A stretch of DNA of 64,000 bases from Streptomyces sp. MZ04 (GTDB taxonomy: Bacteria > Actinomycetota > Actinomycetes > Streptomycetales > Streptomycetaceae), in assembly GCF_004684775.1 (NCBI RefSeq), contig NZ_SRIC01000008.1, positions 16,373-80,372 on the forward strand. The letters are read 5' to 3'. Within the stretch, counting starts at the first letter, position 1. Each line of letters starts with the position of its first letter. The notes below the pieces were generated by a model. That model searched no databases, had not been told where the DNA came from, and was given only the letters and a program-made list of their open reading frames with translations. Both the position numbers and the translations under genes were made by a program. Shown here in pieces: positions 7,870 to 17,900 of the stretch.

Positions 7870-9443
7870 CGGACGTCCGCCAGGGCGAGCGGAGGACTGT
7901 GGTGATACGTGATCGACGGGCTCGAACCGACCGTCTCCCGGGCCATCTCCAGAGCGTCACCCAGGGTGCTCGCGGTGCGGAAGCCGAGGCGGGACGCGCT
8001 GCGCCGCTCGGCACCGACGAAGATGACGTCGCCGAGGTGCTCCAGGGCATGGGCGCCCCAGTACCACATGTAGAGGGGATGAACCCCGTGGTAGGCATGG
8101 CTGGTCCGGTACAGATGGGTGTACCAGGGATCGGTCGCGAACTGCTCCTCGTACTTCCGCTCGATGACCGCGGGATCCTTGGTCGAGGCCAGCACCGACT
8201 CGTAGAAGTCGATGTAGCTCGGATGGTGCACCGGATGGAACTCCTCCGGCATCGGGTGGTAGAAGATCCCGACGCCGCCCTTACGGACGATCGGCTGGTT
8301 CCGGTAGAGGTTGAAGAAGTAGCCGAGTCCGAGGGACATCACGAGGATCGGGTTCATGATGGAGTTGACGTTGTAGGGGCAGATGAACGGCAGCCCCCAG
8401 ATCCCGATGTCGCTCTGCCCGCCGACCTCGGTGAGCTGCTGCCGGTGCACCATCTCCAGCGTGTGCGGGTGCACTTGCGCCGGTGCCCCCGCGTTGACAC
8501 CGGTCAGGCCGTACGGCGCATGGCTGCGCTGCCACACCTCGCGCCGCAGCCTGGGCGGGCTCAGCGAGTTGGCCTTGCGGAACGCCAGGTATCCGGCCTG
8601 GTCGGCCAGCGTCCACTCCCATTCCCGCTTGTTCATGAAGCCGACATGCGGGGGGTAGGAGTCGCCGTTCACTGTCGACTCGATGGTGAAGACCCGGACA
8701 TTGCGGCCAAGGACCTCGGCCATCCGGTCGTACGAGTGGTGCATCGCGGAGTTCGGCGGATCGTTGAACGACCTGGAGTTCTGCAGCGTGTGCACATTGT
8801 GGTGATGACGCAGGCTTCGGTACGAGGCGAGACCCACCGCGACCGATTTGCTGCCACCGCTCATCCCGGTCAGGGTGATGTTCACGTACACGATCAGATC
8901 GCTCTCGGCCGCGCGCCGGTTGATCTCGACCACCTCGCCGTGCCTGGTGGTGCCGAGCTCGGTCAGATGCGCGCGGTCCTCGGCGTCGTGGTTGCGCAGA
9001 TGCGCCGGGAAGAAGGAGCGGAACACCCGGTCACCGACGGTCCGTTTGAGTTCGGCGGCCGTCATCCGGCGGTGCAGCGAGTTGGCGGCGAGGAGTTCGA
9101 CATCGTCGACCCCGGCCCGCGCGGCCAGCTCAAGGACATGTTCGATGATGCGTTGCCGCACGTCCGGGGTGCGCATCTGGGGGAGCGGCAGCGACAGATC
9201 GTCGAAGACGATCGTCAGCCGCATCCCCGGCCGCAGCAACGTGGGCAGCGGGTCTTCGCCGTGCGGATGCAGCAGGGCACGGCGGATCGCGCCGTCGACG
9301 TCCTTCAGTCCCGGCAGCGAGTCCGGCGGATAGATCACCCGGGTGCCGAGTGGGAAGCGCTCAAGGCGCGCGCCCTCGCCCTCGTTGACGAGTAACGCCG
9401 GTGTCCGCTCGTCCACTTCGAGCACAAAGCCTGGTCGGCTCAC
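7866..9443 (-). CDS. larA: LarA-family nickel-pincer-nucleotide enzyme (lactate-racemase-like)
   Basis: A 525-residue DUF2088/LarA-superfamily protein, longer than ~425-residue lactate racemases. The first motif is FDDLSLPLPQMRT (~80-92). By hand alignment to L. plantarum LarA: His124 (NSLHRRM) matches His108; Lys199 in SGGSKSV matches the pincer-anchoring Lys184; His215 in the HHH run matches the Ni ligand His200. The position of the second catalytic base, His174, is Ile189. LarA enzymes racemise or epimerise 2-hydroxyacids by hydride transfer to the pincer cofactor; losing one base suggests a different or one-sided reaction. GTG at 9443 follows AGGGGCGTCACC. Codon 17 (9393-9395) is TTA, tying it to bldA-dependent secondary metabolism. 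The genes larE, larB and larC lie 37 kb away in the same cluster. Confidence 0.85.
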   Translation of the reverse strand: MSRPGFVLEVDERTPALLVNEGEGARLERFPLGTRVIYPPDSLPGLKDVDGAIRRALLHPHGEDPLPTLLRPGMRLTIVFDDLSLPLPQMRTPDVRQRIIEHVLELAARAGVDDVELLAANSLHRRMTAAELKRTVGDRVFRSFFPAHLRNHDAEDRAHLTELGTTRHGEVVEINRRAAESDLIVYVNITLTGMSGGSKSVAVGLASYRSLRHHHNVHTLQNSRSFNDPPNSAMHHSYDRMAEVLGRNVRVFTIESTVNGDSYPPHVGFMNKREWEWTLADQAGYLAFRKANSLSPPRLRREVWQRSHAPYGLTGVNAGAPAQVHPHTLEMVHRQQLTEVGGQSDIGIWGLPFICPYNVNSIMNPILVMSLGLGYFFNLYRNQPIVRKGGVGIFYHPMPEEFHPVHHPSYIDFYESVLASTKDPAVIERKYEEQFATDPWYTHLYRTSHAYHGVHPLYMWYWGAHALEHLGDVIFVGAERRSASRLGFRTASTLGDALEMARETVGSSPSITYHHSPPLALADVR

Positions 9444-9453
9444 GGTGACGCCC

Positions 9454-10668
9454 CTAATTCTGGTTCGGGTCGAATACGACTTTGACGGAGCCGAGCCGGC
9501 CGGCCGCGACCGCGTGCCCGATGGCCTCCCGCCAGCGGGACAGCGGAAAGACGGCATCGACGAATGACGCGAGCGGGGCGCGGCCGGCCAGGCCGATCGC
9601 CTCCGCGAAGTCCGGACGGGAGGCCGTATCGCCACCGCCGTCCGAGGCGTAGGAACCGATGAGACTGAGCTCCCTGAACCACACCGGCGTCAGATCGACG
9701 GAGCCGGACGGCATCCCGGACACCACGACGGTGCCCCCGGCCCGCACGGTGCGCAGCGCTGTGTCCAGACCGGACGCGCCGCCGGTGCAGTCGAAGGCCA
9801 TGTCGACCCCACCGAGCAGGAACTCGGCGCCGAAATCGGGCCGTTCCAGCGCCCCGCCCGCCACAAGGCGCAGCGCCCTGGCCGTACGACCCGGGGCGAA
9901 GGTCTCGGTGGCGCCCAGCGATGTGGCCTTCTCCCGCTGGTGCGCGTGCTTGGCGACGACGTACACCGGCCCCGCCGCGGAGAGTTCGCGCAGCGCAAGC
10001 ACGGTGAGCAGCCCGACCGTGCCGGCGCCGACGACAAGCACCGAGGCTCCCGGAGGGACGGCCGCGCGGCGCACCGAGTGGATGGCGCAGGCCAGCGGCT
10101 CCACCAGCACCGCGCTGCGGTCGTCGAGGGTGTCCGGGAGCGGATGGAGCTGGGTGGTGTGCGCGAGCAGGGAACGGCTCCAGCCGCCTCCGGTCGCGGC
10201 GCAGAACCCGGTCTGCAGCCCGGGGCCGAGCGTCCCCGTCGTGATGTGCCCGCAGCGGCTCGGCCGGCCGGCCGAGCAGTGCGGGCACAGCTCGGTGGCC
10301 CTGGCCGTGCACGAGAGCACCGGGTCGACAACCACCCTGCTGCCCTTGGGAATTCCGGGAAAGTCCTCCAGGGATTCGGCCACGATCTCGTGACCCGGGA
10401 CGAACGGCAGCGAGACCAGAGGGCCGAGATACGGCGAGGAGCGCCCGGTGAACAGGGCCAGGTCGGAGCCGCAGATACCGGAGAGCAGCGGCCGTAGCCG
10501 TACCCAGCCGGGCCCATCCGGCTGGGGGTCGGGCCGGTCGACAAGACGCAGTGGGGAGACCGAGCCGGCCACCGCACCGGCCAGTCGGGCGCCGCCGGGG
10601 GCCGCGGCGATACCGCGGGCGGCCAGGTATCTGGCCGGGGAACGATAGAACTCCAGTGCCCGGGTCAT
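9454..10668 (-). CDS. Zinc-type alcohol dehydrogenase (MDR superfamily)
   Basis: A 404-residue medium-chain dehydrogenase: catalytic-zinc Cys in GICGSD (~65), GHEIVAES (~93), a structural-zinc cysteine cluster (CTARATELCPHC...RCG, ~120-140) and a dinucleotide-binding motif GAGTVG (~220). It starts within the upstream FAR/HAD stop (4-nt overlap) and ends 10 nt before larA, so it is co-translated with both. It probably oxidises or reduces a hydroxy or aldehyde group made by its operon partners; the substrate is unknown. Most MDR enzymes are ~340-380 residues; here the extra is an N-terminal extension. Confidence 0.88.
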   Translation of the reverse strand: MTRALEFYRSPARYLAARGIAAAPGGARLAGAVAGSVSPLRLVDRPDPQPDGPGWVRLRPLLSGICGSDLALFTGRSSPYLGPLVSLPFVPGHEIVAESLEDFPGIPKGSRVVVDPVLSCTARATELCPHCSAGRPSRCGHITTGTLGPGLQTGFCAATGGGWSRSLLAHTTQLHPLPDTLDDRSAVLVEPLACAIHSVRRAAVPPGASVLVVGAGTVGLLTVLALRELSAAGPVYVVAKHAHQREKATSLGATETFAPGRTARALRLVAGGALERPDFGAEFLLGGVDMAFDCTGGASGLDTALRTVRAGGTVVVSGMPSGSVDLTPVWFRELSLIGSYASDGGGDTASRPDFAEAIGLAGRAPLASFVDAVFPLSRWREAIGHAVAAGRLGSVKVVFDPNQN

Positions 10669-13043
10669 GAGTTGGCACCCCTTCCCGGCCTCGCCGACAG
10701 CGCGATCGCGGCCGCCTCAAGACGTCCGCCGGTGTACGCGCCCCAGTGGTCGATCCGCCAGGAGCGGCGTTTGGCGTGCCGGTAGAGCCGGGCATCCGGG
10801 TTGACCGCGACCGGGTTGCCCACCAGCGCGAGCAGCGGGGTGTCCGAGAAGCTGTCGCCGTAGGCGTAACTGCGGCCGAGATCGATCCCGGCGACCCCTG
10901 CGTAGCGGCGGGTCCAGGCTGCCCTGGCCTCCCCGACGATGGGTGGACCCTCGAGGAATCCGGTCAGTACGCCCTCATGCGCCTGGAGGCGGCTGGCGAC
11001 GATCTCGTCGAAGAGCGGACCGAGCGGCTCGGTGAGGATGTCGGCGGTGCCGGTCAACAGAACGGTGCGGTGTCCGGCGGCGCGGTGATCGCGGATCCGG
11101 CGGATCGCTTCCGGGTACGAGCGGTGCAGCAGGGCGTCGCCGATCCGATGGCGGACCACCGCGCGCAGTTCGGCCTCGCCGCAGCCCTCGTAACGCCTCA
11201 TGAACGCTCTGATGAACTCGCCGCGGTCACGCCGTTCCGCACGCAGATAGCCGGGCACTGATGTCGCCAACGAGGCGAGCTCGCCCGGCCAGGCCGAGCG
11301 GGGACGGTCGATCAGCCGGGTCCACAGGTAGACCTCGACGAGATTCGAGCCGAGTACGGTCCCCTCCAGATCGAACACCGCGGCGATGTCCTGGCCTTCG
11401 GGCAGGTTGCCCGGCGAGGCCCGCCGCTTGCGCGGCCCGGCGGTTCGGCGTGCCACCGCCGTCACTGCCGGGCAGTACACCTCGCGGATGTAAGACGGCC
11501 AGTCGACCCTGGCCACGTCGAAGTCCGGGCTGCCTTTCGCCTGCGCGCGATGAAGTGCGAGGACGTTGTGGTCGCCGTACAGGGCTTCGACGCTGCCGTA
11601 GCCGCCGTACAGATCGAGCAGCTTGCGCAGGGACTCGGTGACCCGGGTGTCTTTGTGCGTCCGGTCGAGCCAGTTCCTGGTCCGTTCGGTGGCGGGCAGA
11701 CGCAGCAGCACGCGGTCCGCGAGCCCCAGCGCCTTCTCGGCTGCTTTCAGTGTCCGTTCCGCCTTCGCGGCGCCGGTGAACTGCCATGTCGGCACCTTGA
11801 CATGACCCCGAGCGCCGCTCGGCAGTGGATGGTCGCGGAAGTACTGGGACACCTGGAGGTGGAGGTCGCGCTGCGTGAGCGGATTGCGTGCGCCGGTGCC
11901 GATGTGGAAGTACTCCGGCTCACCGTGCTGCTCACCAGGGGCGGCGGCCACAGCGAGCACGGCGGAGGTGACGAGGTCCACCGGCACGAGGTCGATCACG
12001 CTCTCGGGGTGGACGGGGAACTCCGGAATGTCGCCCCGACCGTAGGCGAGGACGATCGGGTCCATCATTTTGAACGACTCGAACCAGCCCGGATACGGGA
12101 GTTCCAGTGCCGCCTGCACAATCGTCGGCCGCACCACGGAGAGCCGGAAGCCGGCCGCACGAGCGCGCTCCTCGGCCACCCGCTCGCCGAGCGCCTTGGT
12201 GAACGTATAGACATCGGTCCACCCCAGTGCCTGCCCGCGCACCCGGCCCGCGGCGACCAGCCGATCATGCACCCAGTCGCGGCGGTCCTGCTCGACGGCG
12301 TCCACGACGGCGCGTGGTCCCGCCTTGCCGTCCCGGGCCCGCGCCGACTCAAGGAGCGACCCCAGCACTCCCGGGGAACGGGACAAGCGCTCGGCCTCCT
12401 CGCGTGCCGCAAGCGCGTGGTCGAGCTCGCAGCGCCAGTCCACGTCGTGCGCAAGGGACTGCTCGGGGATGACTCCCTTGCGCACGGCGGAGACGTACGC
12501 GGTCGAGACATGCACCACGTGCGGCGGGGTGTCCGAAGCGGGCAGGGCCGAGTAAAGGTCGTGCACACCCTGGACGTTGATACGGAACGCCTCGTCGGCC
12601 GGCGGGTCGAAGGAGACCGTCGACGCGCAGTGCAGCACCGCGGTGAGGTCCGCGGGCAGTGCGGGCAGCGCGCCCCCGATATCGCCTTCCAGCGCGCTCA
12701 CCCGGTCGGCGAGCGCGGCCTGCACTCCCGCGTAGCCGACCCGTTCCCGCAGCGCGCCGAAGACCGGCTTGCGGGCAAGGCCGGCAAGCCGGTCGGCGGC
12801 CGGCGCGGTGCCACGGCGCCGGATCAGCACGCTGATCCGGGTGTCGGGGTGGTCGACGAGCAGCCGCTCCAACATCGCCTGGCCGAGGAAGCCGGTGGCG
12901 CCGGTGAGCAGCACATGGCCGGTCAGCCGGCCGGGCCGGGCCGAGCTCCGGGCAGGTGGTGGCACGGCATACCTCCGGTACGGAGTCGCATGGTGGATGG
13001 GGCGGTCGCGTACGGGGACCGGCCGGTCGGGTGGGGAGGACAT
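10665..13043 (-). CDS. Fatty-acyl/thioester reductase (SDR) fused to HAD-IB phosphatase-like domain
   Basis: About 792 residues. The N-terminal ~480 form a FAR-type extended SDR: GATGFLGQ NAD(P)-binding motif (~50), HVSTAYVS (~190), YTFTKALGE active-site YxxxK (~278). Such domains reduce acyl-CoA or acyl-ACP to aldehydes or alcohols. The C-terminal ~280 residues are HAD-IB-like, starting FDLEGTVLGSNL, where the usual second Asp of DxDGT is Glu; other motifs remain (LLTGTAD, YAYGDSFSDTPLL). ATG at 13043 has GCAGGACC upstream. First gene of the operon reductase-dehydrogenase-larA-acyltransferase-small ORF. Its promoter region is shared with the divergent ACP operon and contains a StrR-like site. 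Confidence 0.85.
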   Translation of the reverse strand: MSSPPDRPVPVRDRPIHHATPYRRYAVPPPARSSARPGRLTGHVLLTGATGFLGQAMLERLLVDHPDTRISVLIRRRGTAPAADRLAGLARKPVFGALRERVGYAGVQAALADRVSALEGDIGGALPALPADLTAVLHCASTVSFDPPADEAFRINVQGVHDLYSALPASDTPPHVVHVSTAYVSAVRKGVIPEQSLAHDVDWRCELDHALAAREEAERLSRSPGVLGSLLESARARDGKAGPRAVVDAVEQDRRDWVHDRLVAAGRVRGQALGWTDVYTFTKALGERVAEERARAAGFRLSVVRPTIVQAALELPYPGWFESFKMMDPIVLAYGRGDIPEFPVHPESVIDLVPVDLVTSAVLAVAAAPGEQHGEPEYFHIGTGARNPLTQRDLHLQVSQYFRDHPLPSGARGHVKVPTWQFTGAAKAERTLKAAEKALGLADRVLLRLPATERTRNWLDRTHKDTRVTESLRKLLDLYGGYGSVEALYGDHNVLALHRAQAKGSPDFDVARVDWPSYIREVYCPAVTAVARRTAGPRKRRASPGNLPEGQDIAAVFDLEGTVLGSNLVEVYLWTRLIDRPRSAWPGELASLATSVPGYLRAERRDRGEFIRAFMRRYEGCGEAELRAVVRHRIGDALLHRSYPEAIRRIRDHRAAGHRTVLLTGTADILTEPLGPLFDEIVASRLQAHEGVLTGFLEGPPIVGEARAAWTRRYAGVAGIDLGRSYAYGDSFSDTPLLALVGNPVAVNPDARLYRHAKRRSWRIDHWGAYTGGRLEAAAIALSARPGRGANS

Positions 13044-13140
13044 CGAGGGTCCTGCGCTGCCCGGCACACTGTCGAGGCTTCGGCAGGCTAGGCCACCGGC
13101 AGAAGACCGGGCAATCGCCGTCCGCGTGGTGTCGCCCGTT

Positions 13141-13167
13141 CAACTGCAGGTCAGTGGGGTGCAGTTG
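13141..13167. promoter_or_regulatory. Putative StrR-type binding site 1
   Basis: CAACTGC (13141-13147) and GCAGTTG (13161-13167) form an inverted repeat with a 13-bp spacer; the left half extends to GTTCAACTGC. It lies between the divergent reductase/larA operon and the ACP-KAS-NRPS operon. Half-sites match the other four sites; the spacer is longer than the 9 bp seen at three of them. Confidence 0.55.
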
Positions 13168-13348
13168 GGAGGACGGGGGCGAAAGGGCTGGGCAACCACG
13201 GAGATTCCGGGGTTGCCCACATGGGGCGCCGGTCCCTCGCGGTGTGCAACCGCCGCACAGCGTGCCTTCCCGGCCGACCGCGTGCCAGGGTGCTGTCGGC
13301 CAGGGCCAACTGCGCCGACATGCTTCGGCGACGTATTCAGGAGTCGAT

Positions 13349-13621
13349 GTGATCGAGACAATTCGCGAGTCGGTGATGGCCGCCTTGACCGACATGAATT
13401 TCGACCTCAGCGAACTGACGGGGACCATGGTGCTCGGCCCGGCCGGGCTCGACCTCGAATCGCTCGGCGTGGCTGAACTCGCGGTGCGTATCGAGGACGA
13501 TTTCGGGGTGCGGTTCGCCGACGAGGAGCTGCCCGCGATGGCGGAGCTGACACTCGACGGGCTCGTCGCCCTGGTGGCCGAGCGGGCCGGCGCGGCCTCG
13601 GCCGCCGGCCAGGCCGACTGA
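13349..13621 (+). CDS. Acyl carrier protein
   Basis: A 90-residue carrier protein with the phosphopantetheine Ser in GLDLESLGVAEL (Ser ~37) and the helix III pattern FGVRFADEELP. GTG at 13349 follows CAGGAG at ~6 nt spacing. It is the first gene of an operon with a FabF-like KAS (7-nt gap) and an NRPS, so it is likely the dedicated carrier for a short acyl or aminoacyl chain extended by the KAS. It would need a phosphopantetheinyl transferase; the one in this cluster looks broken. Confidence 0.9.
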   Translation: MIETIRESVMAALTDMNFDLSELTGTMVLGPAGLDLESLGVAELAVRIEDDFGVRFADEELPAMAELTLDGLVALVAERAGAASAAGQAD

Positions 13622-13628
13622 GCCGGCC

Positions 13629-14909
13629 GTGGCTGATCCGAGGCGGGCCCACCAGCGGGCCGTGGTGACGGGCATCGGTCTGGTCACGCCGCTGGGCGAG
13701 GACGTGGACGAGTTCTTCGAGGCGCTGTGCCTGCCCCGGTCGGGTCTGGTGCGGCCGCCGGCCGGCCATGTCGCCGAAGGTCTCCTCGACGCTGTCGGGA
13801 TCGCGCCCGAGCTGGACGCGGCCCAGCTCGTGCCCCGGCACGACACCGGTGTCGCCGATCGCTTCTCGCTGATGGCGGTGGCCGCGGCCGATGCCGCGCT
13901 GGCCGACGCCGGTATCAAGATCGGTGAGGACGTGGATCCACAGCGGGTCGCCGTCGTCGGCTCCACCGGTGCGGGCGGCATGATCACTTTCGAACGGCAG
14001 GCGCGGTCCTCCGGGGAGCGGGGCTCCTCGGGCGTGACATCGTTCCTGTACGCCGCTTTCCTGCCGAACATGTCCACGGCACGCATCGCGATCAAGCACG
14101 GGATCCGCGGCTACAGCTCGACCCACACCACCGCCTGCGCGGCCAGCGCCCACGCCATCGCCGAGGCCTACCGGCTGATCTCGGCCGACGACGCCGACGT
14201 GGTGGTGTGCGGGGGTACGGAGGCGACGCTGGGTCTCACCGGCATCGCGGGATTCCGCAACGCCCGTGCTCTGGCCACGGGTTGGAGCGAGGACCCGACC
14301 GCCGCCAGTCGTCCCTTCGACACCCGGCGCAACGGCTTTGTGCTGAGCGAGGGCGGCGGCATGCTGGTGATCGAGCGGGCGGATCTCACCGACGCCCGCG
14401 ACGGCGTCGGCTACGCCGATCTCACCGGGTGGGGATGCACCACGGACGCGTTTCACCTGATGATGCCGAACCCGGACGGGTCCGGAGTCGCGCAGTGCCT
14501 GCGTACGGCGATCAGCCGGGCCGGTCTCGTGCCCGGGGACATCGGCTACGTCAACGCCCACGGCACCGGCACGAAGATCGGCGACATCGCCGAGGCCGCC
14601 GCCATCCGGCAGGTCTTCGGCGCCGACCAGCCCGCGGTGAGCTCGACGAAGGGGGTGACGGGGCATCTGCTCGGTGGCGCGGGGGCGGTGGAGGCGGCCG
14701 CCACGGTCCTGGCCGTGTCCCGGGGTCTTCTGCCGCCGACACGCAACCTCGATGAGCCCGACCCGCGCTGCGATCTCGACCATGTCCGCGGCACCGCCCG
14801 CCGCGCTCCGGCGCATGCCGCGCTTTCGACGTCCTCGGCGTTCGGCGGCCACAACGTGGCGCTGGTCTTCGAACCGCCCAGCACGCGCCGCAACAGGAAC
14901 CAGCGGTGA
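13629..14909 (+). CDS. FabF-like beta-ketoacyl-ACP synthase
   Basis: A 426-residue KAS I/II-type condensing enzyme with an intact Cys-His-His set: TACAASAH (Cys ~172), NAHGTGTKIGD (His ~309) and STKGVTGHLLGG (His ~345). It overlaps the NRPS start by 4 nt and follows the ACP by 7 nt, suggesting it condenses a chain on that ACP. DRFSLMAV and GGTEATLGLTG resemble type II PKS/FAS condensing enzymes rather than modular KS. The GTG at 13629 is chosen because it directly follows the ACP stop. Confidence 0.9.
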   Translation: MADPRRAHQRAVVTGIGLVTPLGEDVDEFFEALCLPRSGLVRPPAGHVAEGLLDAVGIAPELDAAQLVPRHDTGVADRFSLMAVAAADAALADAGIKIGEDVDPQRVAVVGSTGAGGMITFERQARSSGERGSSGVTSFLYAAFLPNMSTARIAIKHGIRGYSSTHTTACAASAHAIAEAYRLISADDADVVVCGGTEATLGLTGIAGFRNARALATGWSEDPTAASRPFDTRRNGFVLSEGGGMLVIERADLTDARDGVGYADLTGWGCTTDAFHLMMPNPDGSGVAQCLRTAISRAGLVPGDIGYVNAHGTGTKIGDIAEAAAIRQVFGADQPAVSSTKGVTGHLLGGAGAVEAAATVLAVSRGLLPPTRNLDEPDPRCDLDHVRGTARRAPAHAALSTSSAFGGHNVALVFEPPSTRRNRNQR

Positions 14910-17900
14910 CGGCGTCCCTCAGCTGTGTGCTGGCGGGGGAGAACGCACTGCTGGCCGAATGCGCCTCCCGATGGCTGGAGAAGGGCCATCGCATCATCGC
15001 GCTGATCGCCCCGGATCCCGAGTTACGTGCATGGGCGCGCCGGCGGAACATCCCGGCTCTCGCCCGGTTCGACGAGCTCGAACCCGCGCTGGACGGTGCG
15101 CCGTTCGACTACCTGTTCAGCATCAGCAACCTGCGGCTGGTGCCGCAGCGGCTGCTCACCCTTCCGCGCCGCCTTGCCGTCAACTTCCATGACGCGCTGC
15201 TGCCGCGGCACGCCGGGCTGCACGCCACCAGCTGGGCACTGCTTGCGTCGCCCGTCGAAAAGTCGCCCGTCGAACACGGAGTGACCTGGCATGTGATGAC
15301 AGAGGCCGCCGACGAGGGCGACATCCTTCTGCAGCGCGGGTTCACCGTCGATGCCGACGAGACGGCGTACAGCCTCAACATCAAGTGCTTCCAGGCCGGT
15401 GCGGACTCGTTCGCCGAGCTGACGGATCTGCTGGCCGCGGGCGGGGAGCGGCGGGTGCCGCAGAATCTGGGGCTGCGCACCTACCACGGCCGCCATGACG
15501 TACTGCCCGACGGTGGACTGCTGCGCTGGTCGCGAGACGGGGCAGCGCTGCACGCCCTGGTGCGCGCGACGTGTTTCGGCCCTCATCCCAACCGGCTTGG
15601 CACCGCGAAGGCAGTCGGGCCCGGCGAGATCCTGACGGTGGCGGAGAGCCGGCTGTCCCGGTCGCGCAGTGGCCTGCGACCCGGCACCGTCGTGTCCGTC
15701 GACGGCGACGGGATCACGGTTGCCACCGGCGGTGGTGATCTCACGCTGGGCGGATTCGCCCTCCCGGACGCAGAACCCGTCACACCTCTCCAACTCGCGG
15801 CCCGCTGGGGTCTTGAGCGCGGTCGGCTGCTGCCCGAGCCGGACGACGAGGCGGTGGGCGAGCTGGTCGCCCAGCTGACCGCGACCCGCGCCGACGAGGC
15901 GTACTGGGTGCGCCGCCTTGCCGGTCTCCGCCCGATGGACCTGTGCCACCGCGGCGCCGTAACCGCCCCCGCGGCAGTCGGCCGGCTGGATCTGACGACA
16001 GCCGCGCCGCCCGGACTCGCGTCGATCCGTCCCGGCGACCGGGCGGGGGCTCTGCTGGCGGCCGTGCTGCTCTATCTGGCCAGGACTGCCGGTGAAGACG
16101 AGGCCGACATCGGATTTCGGGCGGCACAGCACGCGGCCGACGCCCGTCTGTTCGCCGCCGCCGTGCCGCTGCGGCTGCCCGTACCGGAGCCGGGGCTCGG
16201 CTTCGCGGACTATTGCGTGGCGGTCGCCGACGCGGTGGCCGCCGCCGACAAGCGCGTCGGCTTTCTCCGGGACGTACGGTCCCGGTACCCGGTCCTGAGG
16301 AAGGTTCCCGGACCGCACGGGCTGCCCATTGTCGTGCGGATCGGTGCGGCCGATACGGAGCAGGTCGGCGGCGGCACAGCGGAGATCCTCGTGTCTCCCA
16401 CCGGTGACCGGTGCGTGTGGCGTCTGTCGGCGGACCGGATCGCAGCGGACGCGGCCGAGGCGCTGCGTGCCGACTTCGGCGCCTTCCTGCGGGCGCTCGC
16501 GGACGCGCCCCACGATGTCGCCGCCGTACCGCTGCTGTCCGGCAGCAGGCGGCAGCTCGTCCTCGACCGCTGGAACGCCACCGGCGCGGACTATCCGAGG
16601 GACAGGTGCGTACCCGATCTGATCGCTCGGCAGGCACGGCGCCGACCGGAGGCCGTCGCCGTGGTGTCCGACGGCGGGACACTGACGTATCGCGGGCTCC
16701 AGGAGCGCTCGGACAGACTGGCCGTGGCACTGGCCGATAGGGGGGTCGAGCCGGGAGACCTGGTCGGCGTCCACCTTCGGCGCTCCGCCGATCTGGTCGT
16801 AGGCCTGCTCGGCGTGATGAAGGCGGGTGCCGCCTACGTACCGCTGGATCCGGTGTACCCGCCGGACCGCATCCGCGCCATGCTGGCCGACGCGGGCGCC
16901 CGGCTCGTGGTCACGAACGGCGGTCCCACCTCGCCATGGAAAGGAGTGCTGCCCGAACTGTGCCTCGACCGGCTGCCGCAGGGCGTCGTCGTCCCGTCGC
17001 CGTATGCGGCCCGGCCCGACGGCCTCGCCTACGTCATCTACACCTCGGGCTCGACGGGCCGCCCCAAAGGGGTGCGGGTCGGGCATCGCGCACTGGTCAA
17101 CTTCCTGTGCTCGATGGCTGGTTCCCCGGGCTGCACCGCGGACGACCGACTCCTCGCCGTCACCACCGTTTGCTTCGACATCGCCGGTCTCGAGCTGTTC
17201 CTGCCTCTGATCTCCGGCGGTTCCACAGAGCTGGTGCCCGAGCGGACGGCCACCGACGGTTTCGCACTGCGCAAGCGGATCCGTGTCTCCCGGCCGACCC
17301 TGATGCAGGCGACACCGGCGACCTGGCGGATGCTGATCGCAGCCGGCTGGGACGGTGAGCCGGGGCTGCGGGCGCTGTGCGGGGGAGAGGCGCTTCCCCC
17401 GGATCTGGCGGCCGGGCTGCTGACCCGCTGCGCACAGCTGTGGAATCTGTACGGCCCGACCGAGACCACCATCTGGTCGTCGGCAGTCCGGCTCGGGCCG
17501 GGAGACCGGATCACCCTGGGCCGGCCCATCGCCAATACCCGCTGCTACGTGAGGGATGCCCAGGGCCGGCCGCTGCCGCCGTATGTGCCGGGGGAGTTGT
17601 ACATCGGCGGGGACGGGGTGGCGGACGGCTACCACGCGCGGCCGGAGCTGACGGCCGAGAAATTCACCTCCGACGAACTCGCCGGGACCGGACGGCTGTA
17701 CCGCACCGGGGACCTGGTGCGGTACCTCGCCGACGGGCGCCTCGAGTATCTGAACCGGATCGACGACCAGGTGAAGCTGCACGGCTATCGCATCGAACTC
17801 GGCGAGATAGAGGCGGCCCTGACCGGGCACGGAGGAGTGGCGCGAGCGGTCGTGGTGGTCCGTGAGGACGTTCCGGGAGACCGGAGGCTGGTGGCCTATC

